Shown: positions 9,381 to 18,223 of the stretch, piece by piece
How the letters are laid out: each line of letters begins with the position of its first letter
How positions within the stretch are numbered: the first letter of the stretch is position 1
Assembly (NCBI RefSeq): GCF_007992195.1
Contig: NZ_BJZU01000069.1
Coordinates: 1-34,754 of the forward strand
Reading direction: 5' to 3'
Source of the DNA: Methylobacterium oxalidis
GTDB lineage: Bacteria > Pseudomonadota > Alphaproteobacteria > Rhizobiales > Beijerinckiaceae
DNA length: 34,754 nucleotides
Notes under the pieces: generated by a model
Databases searched by the model: none
What the model was told of the DNA's origin: nothing
What the model saw: the letters and a program-made list of their open reading frames with translations, nothing else
Made by a program: the position numbers and the translations under genes

Positions 9381-10574
9381 GTGACCTCCGCCCTTCTGCC
9401 GACCTATGCCCGGGCCCCGATCGCCTTCGAGCGCGGAGAGGGGGCGTGGCTCGTCGCGCGCGGGGGCGAGCGATACCTCGATTTCGGCGCCGGCATCGCC
9501 GTGAACGCGCTCGGCCACGCCCATCCCCACCTCGTCGCGGCGCTCACCGAGCAGGCGGGCAAGCTCTGGCACACCTCGAACCTGTTCGAGATCCCGGAGG
9601 GCGAGCGGCTCGGCCGGCGCCTCGTGGACGCCACCTTCGCGGACGTCGCCTTCTTCGCCAATTCCGGCGCCGAGGCGAACGAGGCCGCCATCAAGATGGC
9701 GCGCAAGTACCACGCGGCGGACGGTCACCCGGAGCGGTTCCGCATCGTCACCTTCGAGGGCGCCTTCCACGGGCGCACGCTCGCCACCATCGCGGCGGGA
9801 GGCCAGGCCAAGTACATCGAGGGCTTCGGCCCGAAGGTCGAGGGCTTCGACCAGGTGCCGACCGGCGACTTCGCCGCCCTCGAGGCCGCGATCACGCCGG
9901 AGACCGCCGCCCTGATGATCGAGCCCATCCAGGGCGAGGGCGGCCTGCGGGTGATCCCGCACGCGGACCTGCGGCGCCTGCGCGAGATCTGCGACGCGCG
10001 CGGCCTCCTCCTGATCATGGACGAGGTCCAGACCGGCGTCGGGCGCACCGGCAAGCTCTTCGCGCACGAGTGGTCGGGGATCGTCCCCGACATCATGAGC
10101 GCCGCCAAGGGCATCGGCGGCGGCTTCCCGCTCGGCGTCTGCCTCGCCACGCGCGAGGCCGCCCGCGGCATGACGGCGGGCACCCACGGCACCACCTTCG
10201 GCGGCAACCCGCTCGCCATGGCGGTGGGCAACGCCGTGCTCGACGTGGTGCTCGCCGACGGCTTCCTGGAACATGTCCGGCGCACCGGCCTCCTGCTCAA
10301 GCAGAAGCTCGCCGCCCTGAAGGACCGCCACCCGCAGGTGATCGAGGAGATCCGCGGCGAGGGCCTGATGCTCGGGCTCAAGCTGCGCGTGCCCAACACC
10401 GACTTCGCCGCCGCGGCCCGGGCGGAGCACCTGCTCGTGATTCCGGCGGGCGACAACGTGGTCCGCCTGCTGCCGCCGCTCATCGTGACCGAGGCGGACG
10501 TCGCCGCGGCGGTGGAGCGCCTGGACGCGGCGGCCGCCTCCCGGGAATCCGCCCTGCGCGGGGCCGCCGAGTAG
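9381..10574 (+). CDS. argD: Acetylornithine aminotransferase
   Basis: A 397-residue PLP-dependent class III aminotransferase that converts N-acetylglutamate semialdehyde to N-acetylornithine in arginine synthesis. The PLP lysine is K243 in [13 protein letters not shown], and the cofactor Asp is D214 in [29 protein letters not shown] (91-105) and [10 protein letters not shown] (124-133) are standard. The frame is open 45 codons further upstream, through promoter and hairpin. I chose the GTG at 9381 ([13 protein letters not shown]), which matches the family N-terminus and has GGAG upstream. argF follows 39 nt later. Confidence 0.96.
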   Translation: MTSALLPTYARAPIAFERGEGAWLVARGGERYLDFGAGIAVNALGHAHPHLVAALTEQAGKLWHTSNLFEIPEGERLGRRLVDATFADVAFFANSGAEANEAAIKMARKYHAADGHPERFRIVTFEGAFHGRTLATIAAGGQAKYIEGFGPKVEGFDQVPTGDFAALEAAITPETAALMIEPIQGEGGLRVIPHADLRRLREICDARGLLLIMDEVQTGVGRTGKLFAHEWSGIVPDIMSAAKGIGGGFPLGVCLATREAARGMTAGTHGTTFGGNPLAMAVGNAVLDVVLADGFLEHVRRTGLLLKQKLAALKDRHPQVIEEIRGEGLMLGLKLRVPNTDFAAAARAEHLLVIPAGDNVVRLLPPLIVTEADVAAAVERLDAAAASRESALRGAAE

Positions 10575-10613
10575 GCGCCGCCCCTGACCCGCTGCTGACA
10601 AAGATCGACCGAG

Positions 10614-11597
10614 ATGACCGCCCAGACGAACGGGACCGCGAAGGTTCCCGCCCCAGTCCAGCCCGATCGGGCCGGCCCGCGCCACTTCCTCGACCTCAAG
10701 GATTTCTCCGGCGCCGAGCTGCGCGCGATCCTCGACGCGGCCGCCGCCATCAAGGGCCGCCGCCGCCGGGGCGAGCCGCCGGCGGAGCGCCCGCTCGCCG
10801 GCAAGACCCTGGCGATGGTGTTCGACCGGCCCTCGACCCGCACCCGCGTCTCCTTCGACGTGGCCATGCGCGAGCTCGGCGGCGAGACCCTGATGCTCAC
10901 GGGCAGCGAGATGCAGCTCGGCCGCGGCGAGACGGTGGGCGACACCGCCCAGGTCCTCTCCCGCTTCGTCGACGCGATCATGATCCGCATCCTCGACCAC
11001 GGGCTGATGCTGGAACTCGCCGAATCCGCCACCGTGCCGGTGATCAACGCGCTCACCAAGGTCTCCCACCCCTGCCAGATCATGGCGGACGTGCTGACCT
11101 TCGAGGAGCATCGCGGGCCGATCCGCGGCCGCACGGTGGCGTGGTCGGGGGACGCCAACAACGTCCTGGCGAGCTGGGCGCACGCGGCCGCGCGCCTCGA
11201 CTTCACCCTCAACGTCGCCGCGCCCCCGGAGCTGTCGGCCCCGCCCGCGCTCATCGCCTGGGCGCGGGAGCAGGGCGCGCGCATCAACGTGACCACCGAC
11301 CCGTTCGCGGCGGTCGAGAACGCCGACTGCGTCGTCACCGATTGCTGGGTCTCAATGGGGGACGACGACGACCACCACCGCCACAACCTGCTCGGCCCCT
11401 ACCAGGTGAACGCCAAGCTGATGGCGGCCGCCGCCAAGGACGCGGTCTTCATGCACTGCCTGCCGGCCCACCGGGAGGAGGAGGTCACGGCCGAGGTGAT
11501 CGACGGCCCGCAATCCGTGGTCTTCGACGAGGCCGAGAACCGGCTCCACGCCCAGAAGGGCATCCTGGCCTGGTGCTTCGGGGCGAACGGGCTCTGA
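10614..11597 (+). CDS. argF: Ornithine carbamoyltransferase
   Basis: A 327-residue cytoplasmic enzyme making citrulline from ornithine and carbamoyl phosphate. The carbamoyl-phosphate loop RPSTRTR (S74-R78), HPCQ (152-155) and the ornithine loop HCLPAH (281-286) are intact. At position 288 it has Glu in HREEEV where the family usually has Gly (HRGEEV). It follows argD closely and should share its promoter. hslO comes 190 bp downstream on the same strand. Confidence 0.96.
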   Translation: MTAQTNGTAKVPAPVQPDRAGPRHFLDLKDFSGAELRAILDAAAAIKGRRRRGEPPAERPLAGKTLAMVFDRPSTRTRVSFDVAMRELGGETLMLTGSEMQLGRGETVGDTAQVLSRFVDAIMIRILDHGLMLELAESATVPVINALTKVSHPCQIMADVLTFEEHRGPIRGRTVAWSGDANNVLASWAHAAARLDFTLNVAAPPELSAPPALIAWAREQGARINVTTDPFAAVENADCVVTDCWVSMGDDDDHHRHNLLGPYQVNAKLMAAAAKDAVFMHCLPAHREEEVTAEVIDGPQSVVFDEAENRLHAQKGILAWCFGANGL

Positions 11598-11787
11598 GCG
11601 GCCCCCTCGGCGGCCCCCTCGCGCGGCGGGCGACAGCGCACCATATGGGGAGCGAGCGCACGCCGCTCCTTCCCATCAGGCGACGACTTGCAGGCTGCGC
11701 GGCCGGACCGGCCGCCGGCGGCCGCGTCCCGTCCCGCGCCGGTGGACGGGACGGCGCGCACAGGAACGACGCATCAGCGGAGAGGCC

Positions 11788-12831
11788 ATGACCTCCGGAC
11801 CCGAGATCTCCCCGACCCCCGCCGACGGACGCGAGGGCCACGACGACGCCGTGCTGCCCTTCGCCGTCGAGGCCCTCGACGTGCGCGGCCGCGCCGTGCG
11901 CCTCGGGCCCTCGATCGACACCATCCTGCGCCGCCACGGCTACCCCGACCCGGTGGCCCGCCTCCTCGGCGAGGCGGCGGCGCTCACCGTGCTGCTCGGC
12001 TCCTCCCTCAAGTTCGAGGGCCGCTTCCAGCTCCAGACCAAGACGGACGGCCCGGTCGAGATGATCGTGGTCGATTTCGAGGCGCCGGACCGCGTCCGCG
12101 CCACCGCGCGCTTCGACGCGGAGCGCGTCGCGGCCCTCGGCGCCGGCCCGCTCAGGACCGCCGACCTCGTCGGCGAGGGCCACCTCGCCATGACGATCGA
12201 CCAGGGCTCGGCGGCGAGCCGCTACCAGGGCGTCGTGGCGCTGGAGGGCCAGAGCTTTGAGGAGGCCGCCCACCAGTACTTCCGGCAATCCGAGCAGATC
12301 CCGACGCAGGTGCGCCTCGCGGTCGCCGAGGCGTTCGAGGACGGCGCCGCCCGCTACCGGGCGGGGGGGCTCCTCGTGCAGTTCCTGCCGCAATCGGTCG
12401 ACCGGAGGCGCCTCGCCGACCTGCCGCCCGGCGACATCCCGGAGGGCCACGCCCATCTCGACGCCGCCGGCACGCCGGAGGACGATGCCTGGGTTGAGGC
12501 GCGCTCCCTCGTCGGCACGGTCCAGGACCACGAACTCGTCGACCCCGCCGTCTCCTCCGAGCGCCTGCTCTACCGCCTGTTCCATGAGCGGGGCGTGCGC
12601 GTGTTCGAGGCGCAGGAGGTGGCGGAGCGCTGCCGCTGCTCGCCCGAGCGGGTGATGGGCATGATCCGCTCGTTCTCGCCCGAGGACCGGAAGGCGATGG
12701 TGGCCGACGACGGCCGCATCGGCATCACCTGCGAGTTCTGCTCGCGCCGCTACGACCTCGACCCGGCCGAGGTGGAGGCCGAGATCGCCGCCAAGCATGA
12801 GGCGGCCCCGGAAGGCTTACGGCCAAGCTGA
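11788..12831 (+). CDS. hslO: Redox-regulated chaperone Hsp33
   Basis: A 347-residue cytoplasmic holdase activated by oxidation. The zinc-binding switch is intact: C282-R-C284 (ERCRCSPER) and C315-E-F-C318 (TCEFCSRRY). The N-terminal substrate-binding domain includes the family segments LLGSSLKFEGRFQLQTK and AMTIDQG. The ATG follows GGAGAGG. Placement after argD-argF is a common alphaproteobacterial order. The stop codon lies within a long inverted repeat (12821-12867). Confidence 0.95.
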   Translation: MTSGPEISPTPADGREGHDDAVLPFAVEALDVRGRAVRLGPSIDTILRRHGYPDPVARLLGEAAALTVLLGSSLKFEGRFQLQTKTDGPVEMIVVDFEAPDRVRATARFDAERVAALGAGPLRTADLVGEGHLAMTIDQGSAASRYQGVVALEGQSFEEAAHQYFRQSEQIPTQVRLAVAEAFEDGAARYRAGGLLVQFLPQSVDRRRLADLPPGDIPEGHAHLDAAGTPEDDAWVEARSLVGTVQDHELVDPAVSSERLLYRLFHERGVRVFEAQEVAERCRCSPERVMGMIRSFSPEDRKAMVADDGRIGITCEFCSRRYDLDPAEVEAEIAAKHEAAPEGLRPS

Positions 12832-12867
12832 GCCGCGGCTACGGCCGAGCTCGGCTCAGACTTGGCC
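12821..12867. terminator. Long hairpin at the hslO 3' end
   Basis: GGCCAAGCTGAGCCG (12821-12835) pairs with CGGCTCAG, one bulged A, then CTTGGCC (12852-12867). That gives 15 pairs, and the loop itself can fold (CGGC with GCCG). It overlaps the hslO stop at 12829-12831. There is no T tract, so it may be a processing or stability element or a factor-dependent terminator rather than an intrinsic one. Confidence 0.45.
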
Positions 12868-12893
12868 TCCGGAAAGACTGCCAACCTTTGATT

Positions 12894-12918
12894 GAACCCT
12901 TTCGTGATCAGACGCGTT
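12894..12918 (+). promoter_or_regulatory. EcfG-type general stress promoter candidate
   Basis: GAAC at 12894-12897 (preceded by T instead of the consensus G), 17 nt, then CGTT at 12915-12918. The alphaproteobacterial EcfG consensus is GGAAC, about 16-18 nt, CGTT. It is followed at suitable distance by CGGAGG (12937-12942) and the ATG at 12950. There is one mismatch to the consensus, so chance occurrence is possible. Confidence 0.35.
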
Positions 12919-12949
12919 TCGGAGCGTCAAAAGTCACGGAGGCTTCGCC

Positions 12950-14137
12950 ATGAGGAAATTCGCAGTCGGGCTGGCGGCTCTGCTGTTCAGCACGTCGGTC
13001 TACGCGCAGAACGCTGCCACCATGGACAAGGGTGCGGGCGGAAACGCCGGCGCGGCCCGGTCCGGCATGTCGGCCGAGCGCGGCGGCAGCCGCGGTTCGG
13101 AGATGGGCGGGCAGCGCGAGCAATCCGCTCAGCGCGAGTCGGGCGGCCAGCGCGAGGGCGGCATGCAGGCCCGCAGCGGCGGGCGCGAGGGCGCCGAGCG
13201 CGGCGACCGCCAGGACCGCCAGGGCGGCACGGACCGCGCCGAGCGCCGGGACGGCACGCGCGGCGAGGAGCGCGGGGACCGCTCGGCCCGGATGGAGCGC
13301 GGGAGCGACCGCGGCGACGTCCGCGAGGGCCGCCGCGACCGCGTCACCGAGAGCCGGCGCAGCGAGCGCACCGACGTGCGCTCCGAGCGGGTCTCGGGCG
13401 GCTTCCGCCGCGAGGGCCGGTTCGTGTTCATCGGCGGTCGCCGCGTCGTGTACGGCTCGCCCGAGTACCGCCGCCTCGTCACCGTCGAGCGCCGCGAGAG
13501 CGGCCCGCGCCGCTACGTCACGATTCGCGGCCAGCGGGTGATCTACGGCTCGCCGGAGTACCGCCGGCTCGTCACGGTCCGCGACGAGCGCCCGAGCCGT
13601 ACCCGCTACGTCACGATCCGCGGCCAGCGCGTCCTCTACGGCTCGCCGGAGTACCGGCGCCTCGTCAGCGTCCGCGAGGGCGGCACCCGCTACGTCACCA
13701 TCCGCGGCCAGCGCGTGGTCTACGGCTCGCCCGAGTACCGTCGCCTGACGGTCTCGACGAGCGAGCGCCGCGGCGGCACCGTCAACGCCACCTTCAACGA
13801 CCGCGAGCGCGGCACCGTCGAGCGGCGCGGCCGCACGGAGGAGCGCAGCGCCACGCGCGGCACGGAGCGCAACGAGCGCGGGATGCGCGGCGAGGAGAAC
13901 CGCGGCGAGCAGGCGAACCGCGGCGGCCGCGAGAACATGCAGGGCAACATGCGGCAGGGCGAGCGCGACCCGTCCGGCGTCCGCAACGCGGCCGACCGGG
14001 GCGGTGCCGAGCGCTCCGAGCGCGGCGGCGCGGGCGGTGATCGCGGCGCGATGGGTGGCGAGCGCGGCGGCATGAACGCCGGCCGCGGCGGCGAGCGCGG
14101 CACGGGCGGCGAGCGCGGCGGCGCCGGCCGCAACTGA
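12950..14137 (+). CDS. Secreted Arg/Gly/Glu-rich protein with four tandem motif repeats
   Basis: I do not recognise a family. The 395-residue protein begins with a clear signal peptide (MRKFAVGLAALLFSTSVYA, cleavage before QN). A low-complexity region rich in Arg, Gly, Glu, Gln and Ser fills about residues 22-150. Four copies of a 23-residue unit follow, and a second Arg/Gly/Glu/Asn-rich arm runs from 270 to the end. There is no Cys after the signal and no membrane segment beyond it. The net charge looks strongly basic, though Arg and Glu/Asp are interspersed. It has an excellent ribosome site (CGGAGG, 7 nt from ATG), an EcfG-like promoter candidate and its own perfect terminator, so it is probably a monocistronic, stress-linked envelope or periplasmic protein. 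That role is inference. Confidence 0.8.
   Translation: MRKFAVGLAALLFSTSVYAQNAATMDKGAGGNAGAARSGMSAERGGSRGSEMGGQREQSAQRESGGQREGGMQARSGGREGAERGDRQDRQGGTDRAERRDGTRGEERGDRSARMERGSDRGDVREGRRDRVTESRRSERTDVRSERVSGGFRREGRFVFIGGRRVVYGSPEYRRLVTVERRESGPRRYVTIRGQRVIYGSPEYRRLVTVRDERPSRTRYVTIRGQRVLYGSPEYRRLVSVREGGTRYVTIRGQRVVYGSPEYRRLTVSTSERRGGTVNATFNDRERGTVERRGRTEERSATRGTERNERGMRGEENRGEQANRGGRENMQGNMRQGERDPSGVRNAADRGGAERSERGGAGGDRGAMGGERGGMNAGRGGERGTGGERGGAGRN
13418..13756 (+). repeat. Four in-frame tandem repeats inside the secreted protein gene
   Basis: Each unit encodes R-Y/F-V-T-I-R-G-Q-R-V-x-YGSPEYRRL plus two or three residues. Units occupy residues 157-179, 188-210, 219-241 and 247-269. The conserved Tyr of YGSPEYRR is at 168, 199, 230 and 258, giving periods of 31, 31 and 28 residues (93, 93 and 84 bp). 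Unit 1 is the most divergent (RFVFIGGRRV). The DNA copies differ at wobble positions while the protein motif is held, which suggests selection on the protein rather than recent duplication. Confidence 0.85.
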
Positions 14138-14164
14138 CCCGACGCCATCGCGTGAGAGAACGGA

Positions 14165-14189
14165 GGGGCCGGTTCGCCGGCCCCTTTTT
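14165..14189 (+). terminator. Intrinsic terminator of the repeat-protein gene
   Basis: Perfect stem GGGGCCGG / CCGGCCCC with a TTCG tetraloop, followed by TTTTT. It lies 27 nt after the stop codon and is the clearest intrinsic terminator in the window. The convergent acetyltransferase gene ends at 14212. Confidence 0.9.
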
Positions 14190-14211
14190 CATGCCGCGTC
14201 CGGCCCGGCCG

Positions 14212-14784
14212 TCAGGCCTTCAGCACCGGCTCCGCGATGTCGCCGCCGCCGCGGCGGGCGAGGTAGTCCGGCTGGAACAGGCACATCCGCACGGCGTCGC
14301 GGTAGCGCCCGTTCACGAAGAACTCGTCGCGCAGCACGCCCTCGGGACGGAAGCCGCAGCGCTCGTAGATGCGCACGGCGCGGGCGTTGTCCTTGTCCAC
14401 GTGCAGGTAGAGCTTGTGGATGTTGAGCACGCTGAAGGCGTAGTCGATGGCGATGCGGGTGGCCTGTCCCGCGTAGCCGCGGCCCTGGAAGGACGGGTGC
14501 AGCGCGATCTGGAACTCGCAGCGCCGGTGCAGGTGGTTGATCTCCACGAGCTCGACCATGCCGGCCGGCTCGTTGGCCGCGGTGGCGATGATGAAGCGCC
14601 GCTCGGTCTGATTGTGGATGTTGCGCTCGTAGAGCTGCGCCAGCTCGGCGAAGGACTCGTAGGCCTCCTCGAACCAGTAGCGCATGATGCTGTCGTTGTT
14701 GTTGAGCTGGTGCACGAAGAGCAGGTCCTCGCGCTCGAGCGGCCTCAGCTTCACCCGGCCCGGGTCCGCGTTCGCGCCGCCCAT
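14212..14784 (-). CDS. speG: GNAT acetyltransferase, SpeG-like
   Basis: A 190-residue cytoplasmic acetyltransferase that closely resembles spermidine N1-acetyltransferase. Typical segments are VKLRPLEREDLLFVHQLNNN near the start, the acetyl-CoA loop HPSFQGRGYAGQATR, and YLHVDKDNARAVRIYERCGF. SpeG acetylates spermidine or spermine and lowers polyamine stress; substrate preference here is inferred. The ATG at 14784 follows GGAGGAA and lies 14 nt after the argE stop, so the two are probably cotranscribed. Confidence 0.85.
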   Translation of the reverse strand: MGGANADPGRVKLRPLEREDLLFVHQLNNNDSIMRYWFEEAYESFAELAQLYERNIHNQTERRFIIATAANEPAGMVELVEINHLHRRCEFQIALHPSFQGRGYAGQATRIAIDYAFSVLNIHKLYLHVDKDNARAVRIYERCGFRPEGVLRDEFFVNGRYRDAVRMCLFQPDYLARRGGGDIAEPVLKA

Positions 14785-14798
14785 GCTGGTTCCTCCGC

Positions 14799-15968
14799 TC
14801 ACGCCGCGCAGGCCCGCGCGAGGCGGCGCATGAAGTCCTCGCCCGCGGCGAGCGCCGCGAGCGTGACGTACTCGTCGGGCTGGTGCGCCTGGTCGATCGA
14901 GCCCGGTCCGCACACCACGGTCGGGATGCCGGCGACCTGGAAGCGGCCGGCCTCGGTGGCGTAGGGCACCGTGATGGTGCGGTTGCGCCCGGCGACCCGC
15001 AGGGCGAGCCGCTCGGCCTCGGAGCCGGGATCGGGCGCGAGCCCCGGCACCGCGACTTCCTCCAGCGTCTCGATCGAGCCGTAGGCGCCGTAGCGGTTGA
15101 GCCGCTCGCGGGTCACCGCCTCGACCTTGGCGGCGAACAGGTCGGGGATCTCCTCCATGTCGAGGCCGGGCAGGCCGCGGAACTCCCAGTGGAAGGTGCA
15201 GACCTTGGGCAGGATGTTGCGGGCGGTGCCGCCCTGGATCGTGCCGACATGCACGGTGGTGGCGGGCGGGTCGAAGCGCCCGGTCGGGTCGCCGCGGGCG
15301 ACCATGAGGTCGGCGATGCGGTTCAGCTCGGACACGAGGTCGGCCGCCGCCATCACGGCGTTGGCGCCGAGCATGGGCTTGGCCGAGTGCGCCTCGTGCC
15401 CGTGCACCGTGGTCAGGTAGGTGACGATGCTCTTGTGGGCGTCGGCGACCTCGAGGTCGGTCGGCTCGCCGACGATGACGGCGCCGGGCCGCGGCAGGTC
15501 GGCGCCGAAGCGGGCGATCGTGTCGGCGACGCCGAGGCAGGTGGTCTCCTCGTCGTAGGAGAACAGGAGGTGGACCGGCCGCGTCAGGCCGGCCGCGAGG
15601 AAGTCCGGCACGGCCGCAAGGGCGAGCGCGCAGAAGCCCTTCATGTCGACGGCGCCGCGGCCGTAGGCGCGGCCCTCCGCGACCCGCAGGGTGAAGGGGT
15701 CGGCGGTCCAGGCCTGGCCGGTCACCGGCACCACGTCGGTGTGGCCGGAGAGCACGACGCCCCCGTCCCGCACCGGGCCGAGCGTGGCGAAGAGCGCCGC
15801 CTTGTCGCCGGCGGCACTCGGCACGCGCAGGCTCGCGACGCCCCATCCGTCGAGGTAGTCGGCGATCCAGTCGATCAGCGCGAGGTTCGGCTTGGAGCTC
15901 TCGGTGTCGAAGGCGACGAGGCGCTCCAGGATCGCGAGCGGCGTCCGGCGCTCAGGGTAACCCGGCAT
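14799..15968 (-). CDS. argE: Acetylornithine deacetylase
   Basis: A 389-residue M20A zinc hydrolase that releases acetate from N-acetylornithine. Motifs are SGHTDVVPV (H76, D78), GRGAVDMKGF (D108), SYDEETTCLG (E140, E141) and VGEPTDLEV. The length matches the ArgE/DapE family, and the HEAHSAKP segment and C-terminal GPGSIDQAHQPDEYV fit ArgE. It works in the same pathway as argD and argF, but is a separate unit about 3.2 kb from argF on the opposite strand. Confidence 0.92.
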   Translation of the reverse strand: MPGYPERRTPLAILERLVAFDTESSKPNLALIDWIADYLDGWGVASLRVPSAAGDKAALFATLGPVRDGGVVLSGHTDVVPVTGQAWTADPFTLRVAEGRAYGRGAVDMKGFCALALAAVPDFLAAGLTRPVHLLFSYDEETTCLGVADTIARFGADLPRPGAVIVGEPTDLEVADAHKSIVTYLTTVHGHEAHSAKPMLGANAVMAAADLVSELNRIADLMVARGDPTGRFDPPATTVHVGTIQGGTARNILPKVCTFHWEFRGLPGLDMEEIPDLFAAKVEAVTRERLNRYGAYGSIETLEEVAVPGLAPDPGSEAERLALRVAGRNRTITVPYATEAGRFQVAGIPTVVCGPGSIDQAHQPDEYVTLAALAAGEDFMRRLARACAA

Positions 15969-15984
15969 CGCGTGACATCCTTCT

Positions 15985-16014
15985 CCGGCGCGGGCCGCGG
16001 CAGGGCCGCGCCGG
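15985..16014. terminator. GC-rich hairpin between apaG and argE
   Basis: CCGGCGCGG (15985-15993) and CCGCGCCGG (16006-16014) form a perfect 9-bp stem with a 12-nt loop, in the 48-bp gap after the apaG stop and before the argE start. No T tract follows. It may reduce read-through or mark an RNA processing point. Confidence 0.35.
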
Positions 16015-16016
16015 CG

Positions 16017-16409
16017 TCAGTGCAGGCTGCGGCGGACGTGCGGGCTGTCGAGGGAGAAGGCGGGGATCTCGGCCTCGAAGCTCTCGCCGGCCACCGTCGC
16101 CATGGTGTAGCTGCCGGCCATCAGCCCGTCCGGCGTGGTGAGCGGGCAGCCGCTGGTGTAGCTGAAGGACTCGCCGGGCTCCAGCACCGGCTGCTTGCCG
16201 ACGACGCCGGCGCCGCGGACCTCCTGGCAGGCGCCGTGCCCGTCGATGATGCGCCAGTGGCGCGAGCGGAGCTGCACCTGCTCCGAGCCGTTGTTCACGA
16301 TCTCGACCGTGTAGGCGAAGAAGTACCGGCTCTCCCCCGGCGAGGATTCCTCCTCGACGAAGCGGGGCATGACGGTCACGCTGATTCCGCGCGTCTCGGC
16401 CTTGTACAT
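16017..16409 (-). CDS. apaG: ApaG family protein
   Basis: A 130-residue protein with the single beta-rich ApaG/DUF525 domain covering the whole length. Family hallmarks are [25 protein letters not shown] and the Gly-rich loop [18 protein letters not shown], followed by YTSGCPL and GLMAGSYTM. In enterobacteria apaG is linked to Mg2+/Co2+ resistance, but its biochemistry is not settled. It has no signal peptide. It is divergent from the membrane protein at 16487 and upstream of argE. Confidence 0.95.
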   Translation of the reverse strand: MYKAETRGISVTVMPRFVEEESSPGESRYFFAYTVEIVNNGSEQVQLRSRHWRIIDGHGACQEVRGAGVVGKQPVLEPGESFSYTSGCPLTTPDGLMAGSYTMATVAGESFEAEIPAFSLDSPHVRRSLH

Positions 16410-16486
16410 GGTCCGGACCTGTCTCCCTGGCCGAGCGGCGCGCCGGGCTCTGCGTCACCCGCGACAGTCTCGGAGCGCCGTGGTAC

Positions 16487-17029
16487 GTGGCGGCGAAAAC
16501 GCCGTCAATCGCGGCGGAGTACGTCGCCCGGGGCGCGTCGGTTTCAAGGGATTCGAGCCGGGTGGTCGAGGAGACCCTGCAGCGTCGCGCCACGGGAGAC
16601 GACGCGTCCGGGCGCCGGTCCGGCCTTCTCGCGGGGGCGGCCCGCCTCGGCCTCGTGGGCCTCGCCCTGGCGCTCGCCCTCGCGTCGCCGCAGGCGAACG
16701 GCTGGGCGGCGGCGGCGCTCCTCGCGAGCCTGCTGCTCGACGCCGCCGGCCGGGCCGCGGGCGCCTTCGCCGGGCGCCGCCGCGGCATCGCGGCGCGGCT
16801 GCCCGACACCTCCCTCGGCCTGCCCTCCCTCGTGCTCGGCCTCGGCTCCGGGCTCGGACTTGCCTGCGGCACCGCGATCCTCGCGCTGGCGGTCCTCGCC
16901 CGGCCGGACGCCTTCCCCGTGCTCGGCAGCGTCCTGGCGGGCCTCGTCGCGATCGGCGCCTGCGCCCGGCTGGCGCTCGCGCGGATCGTCCTGCGGATCC
17001 CCGAGGATCAGGATTTAACCCGCCCTTAG
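16487..17029 (+). CDS. Hypothetical multi-pass membrane protein
   Basis: I do not recognise a family. It has up to 180 residues and shows three or four hydrophobic segments: LGLVGLALALALAS, AAALLASLLLDAAG, the Gly/Leu-rich SLVLGLGSGLGLACGTAILALAVLA, and VLGSVLAGLVAIGACARLALA. The N-terminus before the first segment is polar. The start is uncertain: GTG at 16487 has GGAG upstream, and GTG at 16562 (VVEETLQRR) would give a 155-residue form. It ends 27 nt before dcd on the same strand. Confidence 0.6.
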   Translation: MAAKTPSIAAEYVARGASVSRDSSRVVEETLQRRATGDDASGRRSGLLAGAARLGLVGLALALALASPQANGWAAAALLASLLLDAAGRAAGAFAGRRRGIAARLPDTSLGLPSLVLGLGSGLGLACGTAILALAVLARPDAFPVLGSVLAGLVAIGACARLALARIVLRIPEDQDLTRP

Positions 17030-17056
17030 GCTCCCGCGCGGGACAACGGGGGCGGC

Positions 17057-18202
17057 ATGCTTTTCGTGGAACGGGACAGGCGCGCGGTGACGAAGAACAC
17101 GACGCGGGAGCCCGCCGGCGAGCCGAGCCGCGACGGCATCCTCTCGGCGCGCGGCATCGCGGCGCTGACGGAGGCCGGCGGCATCCGCCCGGCGAACCCC
17201 TACGCCCCCGACCAAATCCAGCCCGCGAGCCTTGACCTGCGCCTCGGCGCCCGCGCCTACCGGGTGCGCACGAGCTTCCTGCCGGGCAGCCGCCGCAGCG
17301 TCTCGGACTGCGTGCGGGACTTCTCGTTCCACGCGATCGACCTGAGCGCGGGCGCCGTGCTGGAGACGGGCTGCGTCTACATCGCGGAATTGCAGGAGAC
17401 GCTGAGCCTGCCGCCCGACCTCTCGGCGGGGGCGAACCCGAAGAGCTCCACCGGGCGCATCGACGTCTTCACCCGCGTCATCACCGACCACGCCACGGCC
17501 TTCGACCAGGTCGAGGCCGGCTACGCCGGCCCCCTCTACGCCGAGATCTCGCCGCGCACCTTCCCGGTCCTCGTGCGTACGGGCTCGCGCCTGTCGCAGA
17601 TCCGCTTCCGCCGGGGCGAGGTGCGCCTGCGCGAGGCCGAGCTCGCGGCGCTGCACGCCCGCACGCCCCTCGTCAGCGCCGCCGCACCCTCCTTCCAGGG
17701 GGGCGTGGCCGTCTCGGTCGACCTCGCGGGGTTCGACGGGCTGATCGGCTACCGGGCGAAGCGCCACACCGGCCTCGTCGACGTCGACGCGCCGGGCCGC
17801 CACCGCACCGCCGATTTCTGGGAGCCGCTGCCGGCCGACGCCTCGGGCATGCTGATCCTCGATCCCGGCCAGTTCTACATCCTGGCCTCGAAGGAAAGCG
17901 TGGTGGTGCCCCCCGACCACGCCGCCGAGATGGTGCCCTTCGACCCCCTCGTCGGCGAGTTCCGGGTCCATTACGCGGGCTTCTTCGATCCGGGCTTCGG
18001 GTACGCGGAGGCCGGCGGGGCGGGCGCCCGCGCGGTGCTCGAGGTGCGCTCCCGGGACGTGCCCTTCCTCCTCGAGGACGGCCAGATCGTCGGCCGCCTC
18101 GTCTACGAGCGCATGGCCGAGGTACCGGCGACCCTCTACGGCGCGGGTGCCGGCTCGAACTACCAGGCGCAGGGGCTGAAGCTCTCCAAGCACTTCGCCT
18201 GA
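17057..18202 (+). CDS. dcd: 2'-deoxycytidine 5'-triphosphate deaminase, long form
   Basis: A 381-residue cytoplasmic enzyme that converts dCTP to dUTP for thymidylate synthesis. It is about twice the length of E. coli Dcd, as in the alphaproteobacterial form with two dUTPase-like folds. The first fold has IQPASLDLRLG and NPKSSTGRIDVFTRVI; the second has AEMVPFDPLVGEFRVHYAGFFDPGFGY and ends QAQGLKLSKHF. The ATG at 17057 follows a G-rich stretch. An internal GTG would shorten it by about 10 residues. It converges with a small coiled-coil gene. Confidence 0.92.
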   Translation: MLFVERDRRAVTKNTTREPAGEPSRDGILSARGIAALTEAGGIRPANPYAPDQIQPASLDLRLGARAYRVRTSFLPGSRRSVSDCVRDFSFHAIDLSAGAVLETGCVYIAELQETLSLPPDLSAGANPKSSTGRIDVFTRVITDHATAFDQVEAGYAGPLYAEISPRTFPVLVRTGSRLSQIRFRRGEVRLREAELAALHARTPLVSAAAPSFQGGVAVSVDLAGFDGLIGYRAKRHTGLVDVDAPGRHRTADFWEPLPADASGMLILDPGQFYILASKESVVVPPDHAAEMVPFDPLVGEFRVHYAGFFDPGFGYAEAGGAGARAVLEVRSRDVPFLLEDGQIVGRLVYERMAEVPATLYGAGAGSNYQAQGLKLSKHFA

Positions 18203-18223
18203 GGACGGCGCGGGCCGCCGGAC

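Noticed and set aside
13418..13756. Regular DNA repeats considered as a CRISPR array
   Set aside because: Units are in-frame protein repeats with synonymous differences and short similar spacers; no cas genes.
13720..14148. Antisense frame under the repeat protein (142 codons, Pro/Arg/Ser-rich)
   Set aside because: Mirror of the Arg/Gly/Glu low-complexity arm; no start signal.
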